Below, one piece after another: positions 53,013 to 63,400 of a stretch of 64,000 nt of DNA. The DNA is taken from positions 1,364,001-1,428,000 of the forward strand of contig OZ245751.1 of assembly GCA_965227445.1 (NCBI GenBank), read 5' to 3'. The position numbers and the translations under genes were made by a program. Positions within the stretch are counted from its first letter, which is position 1. The number at the start of each line of letters is the position of its first letter. This stretch comes from DT-110 sp030148525. Its GTDB lineage: Bacteria; Bacteroidota; Bacteroidia; Chitinophagales; Saprospiraceae. The notes below the pieces were generated by a model. The model worked only from the letters and a program-made list of their open reading frames with translations. It searched no databases and had not been told where the DNA came from.

Positions 53013-56000
53013 ATGAAAAACGCGAACTCTTACTTGATTCGTGCTACAAAATGGGCGTCCTGTTTGCTGCTGCTGGCTGCTCTGTTTATGGCACAACCAA
53101 GCTTGGCCCAGACCTCCGGCGACTGCGGATGTCAGGATCAGGTGAACGTAACGCTGGGTGAAGATTGCACCTTTGAGCTTACGCTAGCCCAGGTAGGCGC
53201 CGGCGATTGTGAAGGTCAGGGATACCGCGTCGTGGTAAACGACCGTAACCCATCTGACAATATCGTTGATTGCGCCGGGCTGTACACTTACGGAATCTTC
53301 GATTCCGATGATGAGCTCATCTGCTGGGGCGAGGTACTCGCTGAAGACAAGACAGCTCCCGTTGTAGAAGACCACTATGAAAAACCAGACGACATCGAAT
53401 GTGTCTACATTGATGATCTGGTAAACAACGAAAACTCCATCGATCCTAACCACCCATTGTATATCGGCCTGGTTACCTTCGAGGATAACTGTGGTGATTG
53501 TGGTTGTGACGTAGACGTTAAGTTCTTCGACCGTGTCGAATACCTCGACTGCCCCGAATCTGCTTCCTTCGGTGATGAGTATGACTACGCTATCATGTAC
53601 CGTAAATGGACAGCTACTGATTGCGAAGGCAACACGTTCGATACGACTCAGACCTTTACCTTCTACCGTCCTTCACTTGACGATCTGGTATGGCCAGATA
53701 ATGAAGAAACGCAAACCTGCGATATCGAAGGCGAAGATCGCGATTGCCCTATGCCTTACTGGGTAGGTTGCTTCGATGAAGACGGACAGAATGGCAATGA
53801 CCGCCTGTACCTCGACGAGCTGGAGTGCAACTACTCCGTAACGGTTTCTTCTACTGAGTTCCCCATCTGTGGTGGCGAAGGTGTGAAGATCGAATGCACC
53901 TACCAGGTATTTGACTGGTGCGCTGAGGAATCTCAGGACCTGGCTGAATACTTGAGCGAAGATAACCCAATCGTTAAGATTGGTGATTTCGATGCACCTG
54001 AATTCAAAGGTAACGCCCGCAATGGTGCTGACCAAATAGCTCCTGATGAACCGAGTGACGACGAACTGTATGGCTACGCCTATAGCACTAATTACTCGAC
54101 TACCCTGTCAACCGGTCCGGTTGATTGCACAGCTGCTTTCTCTATCGACCTGGAAGACCTGAAGTCTACCTTCGGATTCGATATCGAAGATTGTGAAATT
54201 GCTGATTACTCCGTAGAGATTTACAAGTGGGGACCTGAAATTAAGTATGGCATCCCAACTGGTGACACCATCTGGCGCGAGACCAACTTCCCGATGATCA
54301 ACGGCATGGCCGCTGGTATCCCCGTTGGTGTATACGGATTGGTAATCGAAGCTTTTGACGGTTGCTACAACAACGCCAAAGGTGTAACCTTCTTTACCGT
54401 TAAAGACCAGATCTCTCCGGTCATGAAGTGTGATGATGACCTGAACGTTACGTTGGGTACCGCTGGCTACGCTAGAGTATATGCCGCTGACATCGACGAA
54501 GGTTCCTGGGATAACTGCGCACTGGCAAGCCTGCACGTACGTCGTGCTGTTCCTCAGGAGTGCATCGACTCTGGTAACTTCGACATGGATGACCTGGTTG
54601 AAGAAGATGGTGTATTCTACACTGAGTGGGCTGACTACGTAGAATTCTTCTGCTGTGATCTGGCTGCCGATGTTCTGATCGAACTGCGCGGTACCGATAA
54701 CGCGGTTGATCCATGGACCGGTATGGCTATGCCTAATACCAACATCTGCTGGATGGAGCTGACCATTGAAGACAAGAATGTACCCTTAGCAGAGGCACCT
54801 GAAGATGAGGTTGTGAGCTGTTTGGATGCTGGTGTTTCGGAGATTGTAAATGCTCCTGAAGGTAATTTGTTTGAGAACGTAACAGTCAATGAGTATTTCG
54901 GTACAGCTACTGTAGTTAATCAAACGGTTTGTGAAAACATTGTGATCCAAGAATTGTCCCCAATCGTGGATCTGGACAATTGCGGTTTCGGCACTATTAC
55001 CCGTCAGTTCCAGGCGGTAAAGAATGCAGGCACTGATGTTGAAGAACGCTCTGCTATTGAGACGCAGACGATCTCGGTATTGGCACAACACGATTACTGG
55101 GTTAAATTCCCTGCCGACCAGGCTGCTGACTGTGGCAACGATGTATCCATCAACGGTGTTGAATTCGCTGAGGAAGCTTGCGACCTGATCGCTGTCTCCA
55201 GCGAAGACGAGCGTTTCTTTGCTACGCAGGATCCTGACGCTTGCTACAAAATCTTCCGCACGTACCGCGTTATCAACTGGTGCGAATACGACGGAGAAGC
55301 TCAGCCTACCATCGTATCCCGTGATTGGGACGGTTGGAACGGTGCTGACTGTACCTCTGACTACAATGTGAACCCCGAATCTCCCGACGGAGATGACGAT
55401 CCGGGTGACGAAGATATCTACGTAATCGTTAAGCGTAACTTTGCCGACGGATTACCCGATACGGTGTACTACGATAACGACTCTGATCCTTCTGCTGGCA
55501 ACAACTCAGCTGATGATCCTACTACCTCTGGTGTAGTGGAAGACTACTGGTGGAAAGTATTGTCTGGCAACAACGATCCTTCAGATGAAGATTACTATGA
55601 AGGATTATCTGCTTGCTCCACTACTTCTAAGTGGGCTGACGACGGTAACCAGGACGACAGCGACATCTCTGGCAACGCTCAGGGTGACGACAACGACTAC
55701 CGCTACGGTAGCTTCGGTTACTGGCAGTACACGCAGCACATCGTTGTTTACGATGATGTTGATCCTGAACTGACGATCACTGGTGAAGATACTTTCTGCT
55801 CAATCAGCAACGAAGACTGCGCTGGTCCGGTAGAATTCTCTATCACTGCTACTGATCTGTGCACCGACGACGTAGAAGATGTGACTATCACTGTACGTCT
55901 GGATGTTGGTAACGACGGTACCGTTGATGCTGACGTAACTGCAAACCACGATCCTGCTACCGGAATCTTCTCTTCTCGCTACCCACAGGGTCAGCACCGC

Positions 56001-57608
56001 CTGGTGATCACTGCCAACGATGGTTGTGGTAACCTGATCACGGAAGATGTAGTATTCGATGTAGTTGACTGCAAGAAACCTGCTCCGATCTGTATCAATG
56101 GCTTGTCTATTGAGCTGATGCCAAGTGAAGAAGATTCTACCGGCGCTGCTATGGCCGTATGGGCTTCTGACTTCCTCGCTTCTCCGATCTTTGACTGTAA
56201 CGGTCAGGGTGAAGATGGCGAAGTGACCAAGTTCTCTATCAACCGCGTAGGCGGTGAGGTAGATGCTGGTCAGACTGGTGTTACCTTCAACTGCGAAGAC
56301 GCTGGTCAGCTGATCGAAGTAGAAGTATACGCTTGGGATGCCGTAGGTAACGGTGACTTCTGCCTGACTACGGTACAGGTTGACGATAACATGGGCAGCT
56401 GCTCTACCGGAGAAGGTGAAGGTGGTGTTGCCGGTGCGATCGCTACTGAAACCAATGCTACTGTAGAAGGCGTTGAAGTACAACTGTCTGGTGCTCGTAA
56501 CATGATGTACATGACTGATGATAACGGCGGATTCAACTTCGCTGGCCTGCAACTCGGACATGACTATACGGTTACTCCTCAGTTGGATCGTGCCGCTCTG
56601 AATGGTGTTTCCACCTTCGACCTGGTACTGATCAGCAAGCACATCCTGGGTGTTCAGCAACTGACCAGCCCGTACAAGATGATTGCTGCCGACGTCAACA
56701 ACAGCAAATCAATCACTACGCTGGATCTGATCCAACTGCGTAAGTTGATCCTGAATATTGACGAAGAATTCAGCAATAACACTAGCTGGCGCTTCGTGGA
56801 TGCTTCTTACAGCTTCCGCAACCCTGCTAATCCATTTGCTGAAAGCTTCCCTGAAGTGAAAAACTTCAATGACCTTACCGGTGAAGAAATCGCTGATTTC
56901 GTAGCCATTAAGGTAGGTGATGTAAACGGTAACGCTAACGTTGCTGAGGTTCGTTCACTGGCCGGTACGTTCAACATGAACGTTGCTGAGCAGGAAATGA
57001 AAGCTGGCAATGAGTACACCATCGATATCAACGCAGAAGACCTCACTACGGTAGCTGGTTACCAGTTCACCCTGAACGTGGCTAACGCTGAGATCGTAGA
57101 TGTTGTAAGCGGTATCGCTTCCGAAGAGCACTTCGGCGTATTCGCTAAGGAAGGTGTAATCACTACTTCCTGGAACGGTGAGGCTACCGAAGGTACCCTG
57201 TTCAGCGTAGTAGTTCGCGCTACTGCCGACACCAAAGTAAGCGAAGTACTGACTGTAAGCTCTCGCTACACTGCTGCTGAAGCCTACAACACGGCTGACG
57301 AAGTACTGGGTGTTGCTCTGAATGTTAACGGTGCTACGGCTACCGCTGCTAACGAGCTGTTCCAGAACAACCCGAACCCATTCAAAGGTGAAACCGTTAT
57401 CGGCTTCAACCTGATCGACGCTTCCGAAGCTACGATCACGGTACAAGACGTAACTGGTCGCATCCTGAAAGTGGTTGAAGGTGACTTCGCTGCTGGTTAC
57501 AACCAGGTACGCCTGACGTCTACTGACCTGCCTTCAACCGGTGTGTTCTACTACACGCTGGAAGCTGGTGAGTACACAGCTACTAAGAAGATGATCGTTG
57601 TTGAATAA
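53013..57608 (+). CDS. Giant secreted T9SS protein with dockerin-like and cohesin-like modules
   Basis: 1531 residues from ATG 53013 (MKNANSYLIRATKWASCLLL), with a signal peptide ending PSLAQ. Residues about 25-1130 are Cys- and Asp-rich repeats (DNCGDCGCDVDVKFFD, LTIEDKNVPLAEAP, DITAT-like HYR segments). At about 1140 comes a carboxypeptidase-regulatory-like beta domain (GAIATETNATVEGVEVQL), about 1195-1250 a dockerin-like pair (STFDLVLISKHILGVQ, ADVNNSKSITTLDLIQLRKL), about 1325-1440 a cohesin-like domain (VAGYQFTLNVANAEIVDVV, GTLFSVVVRATAD), and from about 1445 a type A T9SS sorting domain (NNPNPFKGETVIGF). Codon use is strongly biased, as in a highly expressed gene. Probably an abundant surface or matrix protein. 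Confidence 0.85.
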   Translation: MKNANSYLIRATKWASCLLLLAALFMAQPSLAQTSGDCGCQDQVNVTLGEDCTFELTLAQVGAGDCEGQGYRVVVNDRNPSDNIVDCAGLYTYGIFDSDDELICWGEVLAEDKTAPVVEDHYEKPDDIECVYIDDLVNNENSIDPNHPLYIGLVTFEDNCGDCGCDVDVKFFDRVEYLDCPESASFGDEYDYAIMYRKWTATDCEGNTFDTTQTFTFYRPSLDDLVWPDNEETQTCDIEGEDRDCPMPYWVGCFDEDGQNGNDRLYLDELECNYSVTVSSTEFPICGGEGVKIECTYQVFDWCAEESQDLAEYLSEDNPIVKIGDFDAPEFKGNARNGADQIAPDEPSDDELYGYAYSTNYSTTLSTGPVDCTAAFSIDLEDLKSTFGFDIEDCEIADYSVEIYKWGPEIKYGIPTGDTIWRETNFPMINGMAAGIPVGVYGLVIEAFDGCYNNAKGVTFFTVKDQISPVMKCDDDLNVTLGTAGYARVYAADIDEGSWDNCALASLHVRRAVPQECIDSGNFDMDDLVEEDGVFYTEWADYVEFFCCDLAADVLIELRGTDNAVDPWTGMAMPNTNICWMELTIEDKNVPLAEAPEDEVVSCLDAGVSEIVNAPEGNLFENVTVNEYFGTATVVNQTVCENIVIQELSPIVDLDNCGFGTITRQFQAVKNAGTDVEERSAIETQTISVLAQHDYWVKFPADQAADCGNDVSINGVEFAEEACDLIAVSSEDERFFATQDPDACYKIFRTYRVINWCEYDGEAQPTIVSRDWDGWNGADCTSDYNVNPESPDGDDDPGDEDIYVIVKRNFADGLPDTVYYDNDSDPSAGNNSADDPTTSGVVEDYWWKVLSGNNDPSDEDYYEGLSACSTTSKWADDGNQDDSDISGNAQGDDNDYRYGSFGYWQYTQHIVVYDDVDPELTITGEDTFCSISNEDCAGPVEFSITATDLCTDDVEDVTITVRLDVGNDGTVDADVTANHDPATGIFSSRYPQGQHRLVITANDGCGNLITEDVVFDVVDCKKPAPICINGLSIELMPSEEDSTGAAMAVWASDFLASPIFDCNGQGEDGEVTKFSINRVGGEVDAGQTGVTFNCEDAGQLIEVEVYAWDAVGNGDFCLTTVQVDDNMGSCSTGEGEGGVAGAIATETNATVEGVEVQLSGARNMMYMTDDNGGFNFAGLQLGHDYTVTPQLDRAALNGVSTFDLVLISKHILGVQQLTSPYKMIAADVNNSKSITTLDLIQLRKLILNIDEEFSNNTSWRFVDASYSFRNPANPFAESFPEVKNFNDLTGEEIADFVAIKVGDVNGNANVAEVRSLAGTFNMNVAEQEMKAGNEYTIDINAEDLTTVAGYQFTLNVANAEIVDVVSGIASEEHFGVFAKEGVITTSWNGEATEGTLFSVVVRATADTKVSEVLTVSSRYTAAEAYNTADEVLGVALNVNGATATAANELFQNNPNPFKGETVIGFNLIDASEATITVQDVTGRILKVVEGDFAAGYNQVRLTSTDLPSTGVFYYTLEAGEYTATKKMIVVE

Positions 57609-57649
57609 GCAATGATTAATCAATCATCCCTTCGGGGATGAATAAACAG

Positions 57650-57683
57650 GGGGCATCCCACGTACGTGGGGTGCCCCTTTTTT
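57650..57683 (+). terminator. Strong intrinsic terminator after giant gene
   Basis: Stem GGGGCATCCCACGT/ACGTGGGGTGCCCC (one G-U) followed by TTTTTT. A second small hairpin, TCATCCC-TTCG-GGGATGA, precedes it (57623-57640). Confidence 0.93.
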
Positions 57684-57781
57684 GTATATTTCCGACTCTG
57701 GCATCCAATGGTAGCCTGGTTCTTACACCAATCTATACCTTCAACTGGCATCTTATTAATTACCCGGAAAAGTACAAAACC

Positions 57782-57973
57782 GTGAAATACGAGGAAGCAA
57801 GTCGCGAACTTCAAACAATTATAGATCAACTTCAGGAGGAGTCTGTCCCGATTGATGAATTAGGTGAGAAAACCAAACGGGCTGCCGAGCTTATCCGGTT
57901 TTGTCGTCAAAAACTGCGCACCACTCAACAGGATCTGGATCAACTTTTTGCGGAAGATGAAGAGGAGTCCTGA
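57782..57973 (+). CDS. xseB: Exodeoxyribonuclease VII small subunit
   Basis: 63 residues from GTG 57782 (VKYEEASRELQTIIDQLQ). The whole XseB fold is present: helix 1 EEASRELQTIIDQLQEE, then SVPIDELGEKTKRAAELIRF and CRQKLRTTQQDLDQL with an acidic tail. Usual length is 60-80. An upstream ATG in the terminator region adds implausible sequence. It binds the XseA coiled coil. xseB normally follows xseA directly; here a 4.6-kb secreted-protein gene intervenes and a strong terminator lies just before xseB, so it must have its own promoter. Confidence 0.9.
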   Translation: MKYEEASRELQTIIDQLQEESVPIDELGEKTKRAAELIRFCRQKLRTTQQDLDQLFAEDEEES

Positions 57974-58109
57974 AGATCTTTCATGTGGGCGGTGTGTGCT
58001 TCGTCGCGCATCAGATTGGGCAATGACCATTTGATGACCCGCAGGTTGTGGACATCAATCCAGTTCGGCCGGCGAGGATGGCCTCATTGGTCTCCATACA
58101 CAAGAATTC
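57974..58109 (-). other. Gap with possible gene remnant
   Basis: On the minus strand, a short open stretch after a stop reads WIDVHNLRVIKWSLPNLMRD and looks protein-like, but it has no upstream start and overlaps the end of xseB. It may be the relic of a lost gene. No terminator stem is obvious. Confidence 0.25.
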
Positions 58110-60488
58110 TTAAAAAGGATACCCAAAGGCGAGGTTGAAAACCAAATTATCCCGGCGCCAGGCACTACTACCAAGTTGAATATCATTTCCGACCCAGCGC
58201 TCTCCAGCCGGTAACCAGGGTTTGGTAAGGGGAAAGGCAAAATCGAGTCGCAGTAAAAGGTAATTGAAATCGAGTCGCAATCCCAATCCACAATCAAGGG
58301 CCAGCTCATCCCAGAAATCCAGCCCCGGAAACCGCGTTTGTTCATTGGCGATCAGATCGGTAACCAGCCAAACATTACCCGCATCAGCAAAGGCTGCTAA
58401 CTCAATGATATTGGAAACCCCAATACGCAATTCGAGGCTGCCCTCTAATAGAAGTTCGCCCTGACCGGATAGCAGACCGAGTGACTCCCGGTTGTTGGGG
58501 TTAAAGGTGCCAGGCCCTACGCCCCGAGGTCGGAAACCACGCAGACTATTGGGGCCGGCAATACGGTAGTAGTCAAGGATCGGAAGTGCGATATTATTGC
58601 GTTCCGGTAAAATGGTTTGTACGCCAAAACGAGCTGCCAGCTGGTTCCGGTTGGATAATGCCCAGTAATACCGTACATCGTGCTCCATGCGTACGAAGCG
58701 GTTGTGTAGCTGGTCAACGGTGTTTTCTCCTTCCGGAAAAAGCCAACTGAAGCCGTAGCCAATAATACCCTGGTAAGAGAGCTCGTGGATGTTGGTATCT
58801 TTCAGGCGGCTATCGTACCGAAAGGTGAAATTCGGCTGGACAGTCAGGATGTTTTCCAATTGCAGGAGGTAATTCTCCTGTTCCAATTCCTGAAAGACGA
58901 ATTGTAGCAATTGCTTTAGCTGAGGATCCCGAAAGCGAGTAGTTTGGTAGCTGAAATTGATTGGCTCAAAAGTGTTGAAGATGGTAGCCTGACGTTGCCA
59001 GGTGTAGGACCAGGCTCCCTCGTATTGTTGAAAATTTAGGACGGAAGTAAAGCTGCTATCCTGTGCCAGGGCTCGTTGGAGATCATTAAGTCCTAGTTCA
59101 TCGATCTGGGGAGCTGCACTGGCCAGCGGAATATTCACACGTTCACCTTCCAGTCGAGCGCTAAAGGTGGTACGGGCTTGCCGCAGGCGGGCCCGAAGGA
59201 TGTCAGGGGTAAAAGGAATCAGTAGCCCCGGCAAGCGCAATTGGCCTTCAAAATCGGTTTCCCGAAAATTTTGATTCTGTGGTGCATTGGGAAGGGGTAT
59301 ATTGAATGTACCCGAACCGGTTAGCCGCAACTCTTCCGCTCCGCCCAACAGGTTGCGGTTGATATAGGTAACGGAGAACTCCGGACCCCAGAATGCCGCC
59401 GGTTTATAGGTCAAACCCAGTGACCCCTCAATGGTTTGCCGGGCGCGAGGTGTCAGGTAGATATCCATATCCAGGAGGGAGTCTAAACCGACGAGCTGGT
59501 CAAATCGCATATTCACGAACCGGTAAAAGCTGATCTGGGAAAGTCGGGAGAGCGTATTTTGGCGACGATTCGGTGAGTACCGGTCAGTCAATCGCAACAG
59601 GATACTGTTTCGCAATACTTTGGGCGCTACCTCCAGGTTTTCGTAAATGATTTGCACGTCCTCGTATTGTAATGTATCGAGCACGGATGCCGGTTGCTGA
59701 TCGTAATCGGCGTAAAGCCGTATGCGGCCAATGCGCTGCAGACTCAACGCCCGGTCGGGTAAGTCCGGAGCCAGCTCCAATTGTAACCAGACTTTGTGCC
59801 TGGGGCGGTTAAAGGTATCTGCTTTCCATACCAGGTATTTACTTTGGAAAAAATAGTAGCCTTCATCCCTCATCGCATTGGCGATTCGTTCATTCTCTTT
59901 CCGCAGATCACTCAGGCGATAGGGGTTACCCGGGCGGACCAGGCGTTTTTTACCCGGTGACCGTGCGATTCGTGACAGGGCACTCGAGGGAAGCTGGTAG
60001 GTGATGGAATCAATGCGGTAGGGCACCCCCAGTTGGACATCGTATTCGATGGACGCCTTGCGTTTTTTCTTGCGAACTCCGGCCTCGACAAAGGAGTTGA
60101 AGTATCCTTCATTAAAAAGTTGTTGCTGCATCCGGCTGGCGTTTTGGTCCACCGTTACCGAATCAAATACGACGGGTGGCTGACCAAGCCTGGATTGCAG
60201 GGTATGCCAGAGTCCCTTTTCTTTATCGGTTGCAAAAAGGTTGTACAGCCAGAGTCGGACGGGTAAACCTAATGTTTTCCGGTTGGGACGTTGCAATTGG
60301 ACACTAGCCATGGATTGCTCCAGTTTGCCCGCTCCGGTGTAGAGATTGCTGTCAGGGCGTATGTTATAACTGGCACCCGTGTATAAGTGTTCACCGGGAC
60401 CCAGGGTTTTGGTGGTGGAGCAAGAGGAGAGTGCTACCACCAGTATCCAAAGTAGAAACATCCAATAAGGTTGCGTCCGGCTATTCAT
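58110..60488 (-). CDS. tamL: TamL: BamA/TamA-family outer-membrane lipoprotein
   Basis: 792 residues from ATG 60488, giving a lipoprotein signal (FLLWILVVALSSC). It overlaps the stop of tamB by 8 bp (ATGAATAG), which supports this start over the one at 60533. POTRA-like domains span about 30-390 (VTVDQNASRMQQQLFNEGYF, YRLSDLRKENERIANAMRDEGYYF). The 16-stranded barrel follows (about 390-792), with the lid/loop motif RGFRPRGVGPG and a final aromatic YPF. The lipid anchor is the Bacteroidota TamL feature. With TamB it probably moves lipids or outer-membrane proteins across the envelope. Confidence 0.9.
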   Translation of the reverse strand: MNSRTQPYWMFLLWILVVALSSCSTTKTLGPGEHLYTGASYNIRPDSNLYTGAGKLEQSMASVQLQRPNRKTLGLPVRLWLYNLFATDKEKGLWHTLQSRLGQPPVVFDSVTVDQNASRMQQQLFNEGYFNSFVEAGVRKKKRKASIEYDVQLGVPYRIDSITYQLPSSALSRIARSPGKKRLVRPGNPYRLSDLRKENERIANAMRDEGYYFFQSKYLVWKADTFNRPRHKVWLQLELAPDLPDRALSLQRIGRIRLYADYDQQPASVLDTLQYEDVQIIYENLEVAPKVLRNSILLRLTDRYSPNRRQNTLSRLSQISFYRFVNMRFDQLVGLDSLLDMDIYLTPRARQTIEGSLGLTYKPAAFWGPEFSVTYINRNLLGGAEELRLTGSGTFNIPLPNAPQNQNFRETDFEGQLRLPGLLIPFTPDILRARLRQARTTFSARLEGERVNIPLASAAPQIDELGLNDLQRALAQDSSFTSVLNFQQYEGAWSYTWQRQATIFNTFEPINFSYQTTRFRDPQLKQLLQFVFQELEQENYLLQLENILTVQPNFTFRYDSRLKDTNIHELSYQGIIGYGFSWLFPEGENTVDQLHNRFVRMEHDVRYYWALSNRNQLAARFGVQTILPERNNIALPILDYYRIAGPNSLRGFRPRGVGPGTFNPNNRESLGLLSGQGELLLEGSLELRIGVSNIIELAAFADAGNVWLVTDLIANEQTRFPGLDFWDELALDCGLGLRLDFNYLLLRLDFAFPLTKPWLPAGERWVGNDIQLGSSAWRRDNLVFNLAFGYPF

Positions 60489-63400
60489 CTGGTGAAGAAC
60501 GTTTTTTATTAGTGAACAGGCGTACTTCGTCAAAGTCTTTGGAAAAAACTAAGGCGCCGCCGAGTCGCATGGTATTACCTCCTGCAAAATCATCCTCATC
60601 CCGCCGATTAAAAACCTTAATTTTCAGCACCCCGTCGGGTGTGAGTAAATAGGTGATGCTCAGATTGTCTAAAAAAGCCTGAGCATTAGAATTAGGATCA
60701 TCCCGGGTTGTGGCAACTCCGTCGATGCTGATCTGAAGTCGGTCGTCCAGAAATTTTTTGCGTAAGCTAACCCGGAAATTGGTGTTCTCGAATAATGCCT
60801 CCCCCTGACCGTTGGATTCAATACCAAAATTGAGCTCCACAAAGCTGATGTAATTATTGGCCAGTTGATTGAGCTGATTAGTGATGAAATCATTAAGGCC
60901 CGATTGAATATCAAAATCAACAAGTGGACCACTCGGTTGTGCTCCCTGGGCCATAAACCCATTGAAGAGGATCAGGCTGAATGCCTGTGTGTTTAATTGG
61001 GAGGGGTCAGTGCGAAGTTGCGCTAAGGCGCTGGAGGCCCGGCTGTTGGAATTGCCATCCAGGCGGATATCTGTTTGCAGTTCAATGTCTTTCAGGGTGC
61101 CTCCTACCAGTATTTCAACTAAAAAACTTGCCGATCCCGAATCCGTATCATCGTTTTGACTGCCTCCGGTTAACATGATCAATGGTAATAAGGAAGCCTG
61201 AGTGCGATACTGGGTTTTTAAACTCAGGGATGGGTCGTAGGGATCGCCGGTAAATTGTACATAGGAGTCTTCTCCTAGGCTAAACGTTCGCTTGATTACT
61301 TCGGAATAGGTGAACCGGTAAACGCCTTCACTAATATCCATCCGGCCGCTCATCTCCAGAGTGCCTCCCGAATTTATCCGCAGGGCCAGGTTACCTCTGG
61401 CTCGCCCTACGAATTCATCTCCGGTAATCTCGTCCATGATCACCGTGGCGCGAAGGCCATCGGTAACTTCCAGGTTGAGTTCTAAGTCGTATCCAAACCG
61501 GCGCCGGTTTTCCCTTTCATCTACCGGAGGGGCCGGCCCTGGCTCGTTGCGGGCTTCCAGGTCTACGAAATCAACAATGTCTTTTCCACTGTCGATCCGG
61601 CGGGAACTGCCGGCGGGTAACACATAGGTTATGCTTGAGTTGGCCCGGTTACTCACCTGGGCCCGGATAACAGGCTGGTAAACGGAACCGCGCAAGCTGG
61701 CCGATACATCCACCCGCATAGTACCGTAATACAGGTCGTTATCAGTACGGGTGGTCCGTAGAGCCAGGAAATCAGTGGCTGTAATATTCAGGTTGAAACT
61801 AAAATCGCGAAAGTTGGTGGTTGGTATACTTCCGGTCAGGTTGGCAATGCGACCATTGGGGTCTTTTAAATCCCAATCGGAAAACTGAATCCCCTTTTCG
61901 GTAAAATCAATCCGGGATTCGGACACCGTGTAAGGGACCAGGTTGACAGCCGGAATTATACGTGCCTCCTTAATGGCCAGCCCACCGCTTATGTCCGGGT
62001 TAGCAGGTTGCCCGGATACCTGAAGTTCGCCGGTAGCAGAACCGGTTAATTCCCGGACACTTCCCTGAGTGAAGGGTTGGATACTCGCGAGGTTCAACGT
62101 GCGAATGTCGGCCTTAATGTCTAGTGTTCTATCAGTTTTCAGGAAATAGTTGCCATTTACCGAAAGGCTGTTTCCGGCACCCTCGAGATTGGCTCTTATC
62201 CGGGCATTTTCCTTAATGCCACCTCTTATCCGCGCATCCAGATTCCCCATGGGGGCATTGAGTACGGTCAGGTTATCGACAAAAAGGGTCGATTCCGCCT
62301 CCAGGCTCTCCCGTAAATGATGCAGGAAGACCTGCCCGTTGAGAAAACCGGCTAAGAGCTCCCCTTCGTATTCCACCAGGCTGGAGATGTTCTCCAGTCG
62401 AAAATTGTTGAAGTTTATTTCCAGTGCATCCCGAAAAGCCTGGCTGCCGGTTAATTCGACCATTTGATCCCGGTAAGTTAGTCGCCAGTTTTTTACGTCG
62501 ATTTGCTGCGGACGAATGGTCACCAAATTATCGTCGGGCAAGGTCCACTTCTGGTAATTTAACCATAGGCTGGGACTTAGCGCCACCTGAACCGTAGAGT
62601 CACCGGGGCCGATATAGGTTTGTATCTCAAAACGACGCTTACCGCTCAAATCGCGCTGCAACAGCCGGTTGCGAATCAGTCCACCGAATAATTGTCCTTC
62701 GAGCGTCAGATCGTTGATATCGAACTGGTCCGAGACGGTCACCTGATTCCAGTGCAAGCGGTAATTCAGGTTAAGCGGACCAGAGTTGAGGTTGGTCGTA
62801 AGGCTATCGATCCGCACGGGCCCGTAATCGAGATAGGGCACCCGCATCCGCGTAGTAAGGGTTTGTTGCTTATCGTTAAAGCTTCCCTGAATGAAGAGGG
62901 GACGCATGGCCCGTAAACCCGGTATGATACCGGAAGTGAGTAACTGCGTTTCGAAAACCCGCAGTTCGTAATTGAAATACGCCTCGGTCCCCCTGGCTAG
63001 TCGCACACTTAGTGGATTGCTGCCTTCCAGGTGGTTATTGAGGTGTTCGCGGATGCGCTGGTTGATATTGGTAAGGTCAAAACTGCCCGCCAGGTTCCCC
63101 ACCAGCAGATCGGACTGAATGTCCAGTTTGTTATTCAATGAATCGAGGCGTACATCTACCAGCAGGCTATCGATCACATCGTAGGTAGAATCAAAGCGCA
63201 CCCGGGTATCCCGTATGGACAATTCCCCCCGGAGGTTTGCCGGATCAAAACCGCGTACCCGCGCCCTTAAATCCGATGCCATGGTAAATCGCTTTTGACT
63301 CAGACGCAGGCGCTGGAAGTCGAGTCTGCGTATATCCAAACGAGTATACAGGTAGGGTAGGGTGTCGGATGGTTGGTAGCGCATATTGCCACTGATCTGA

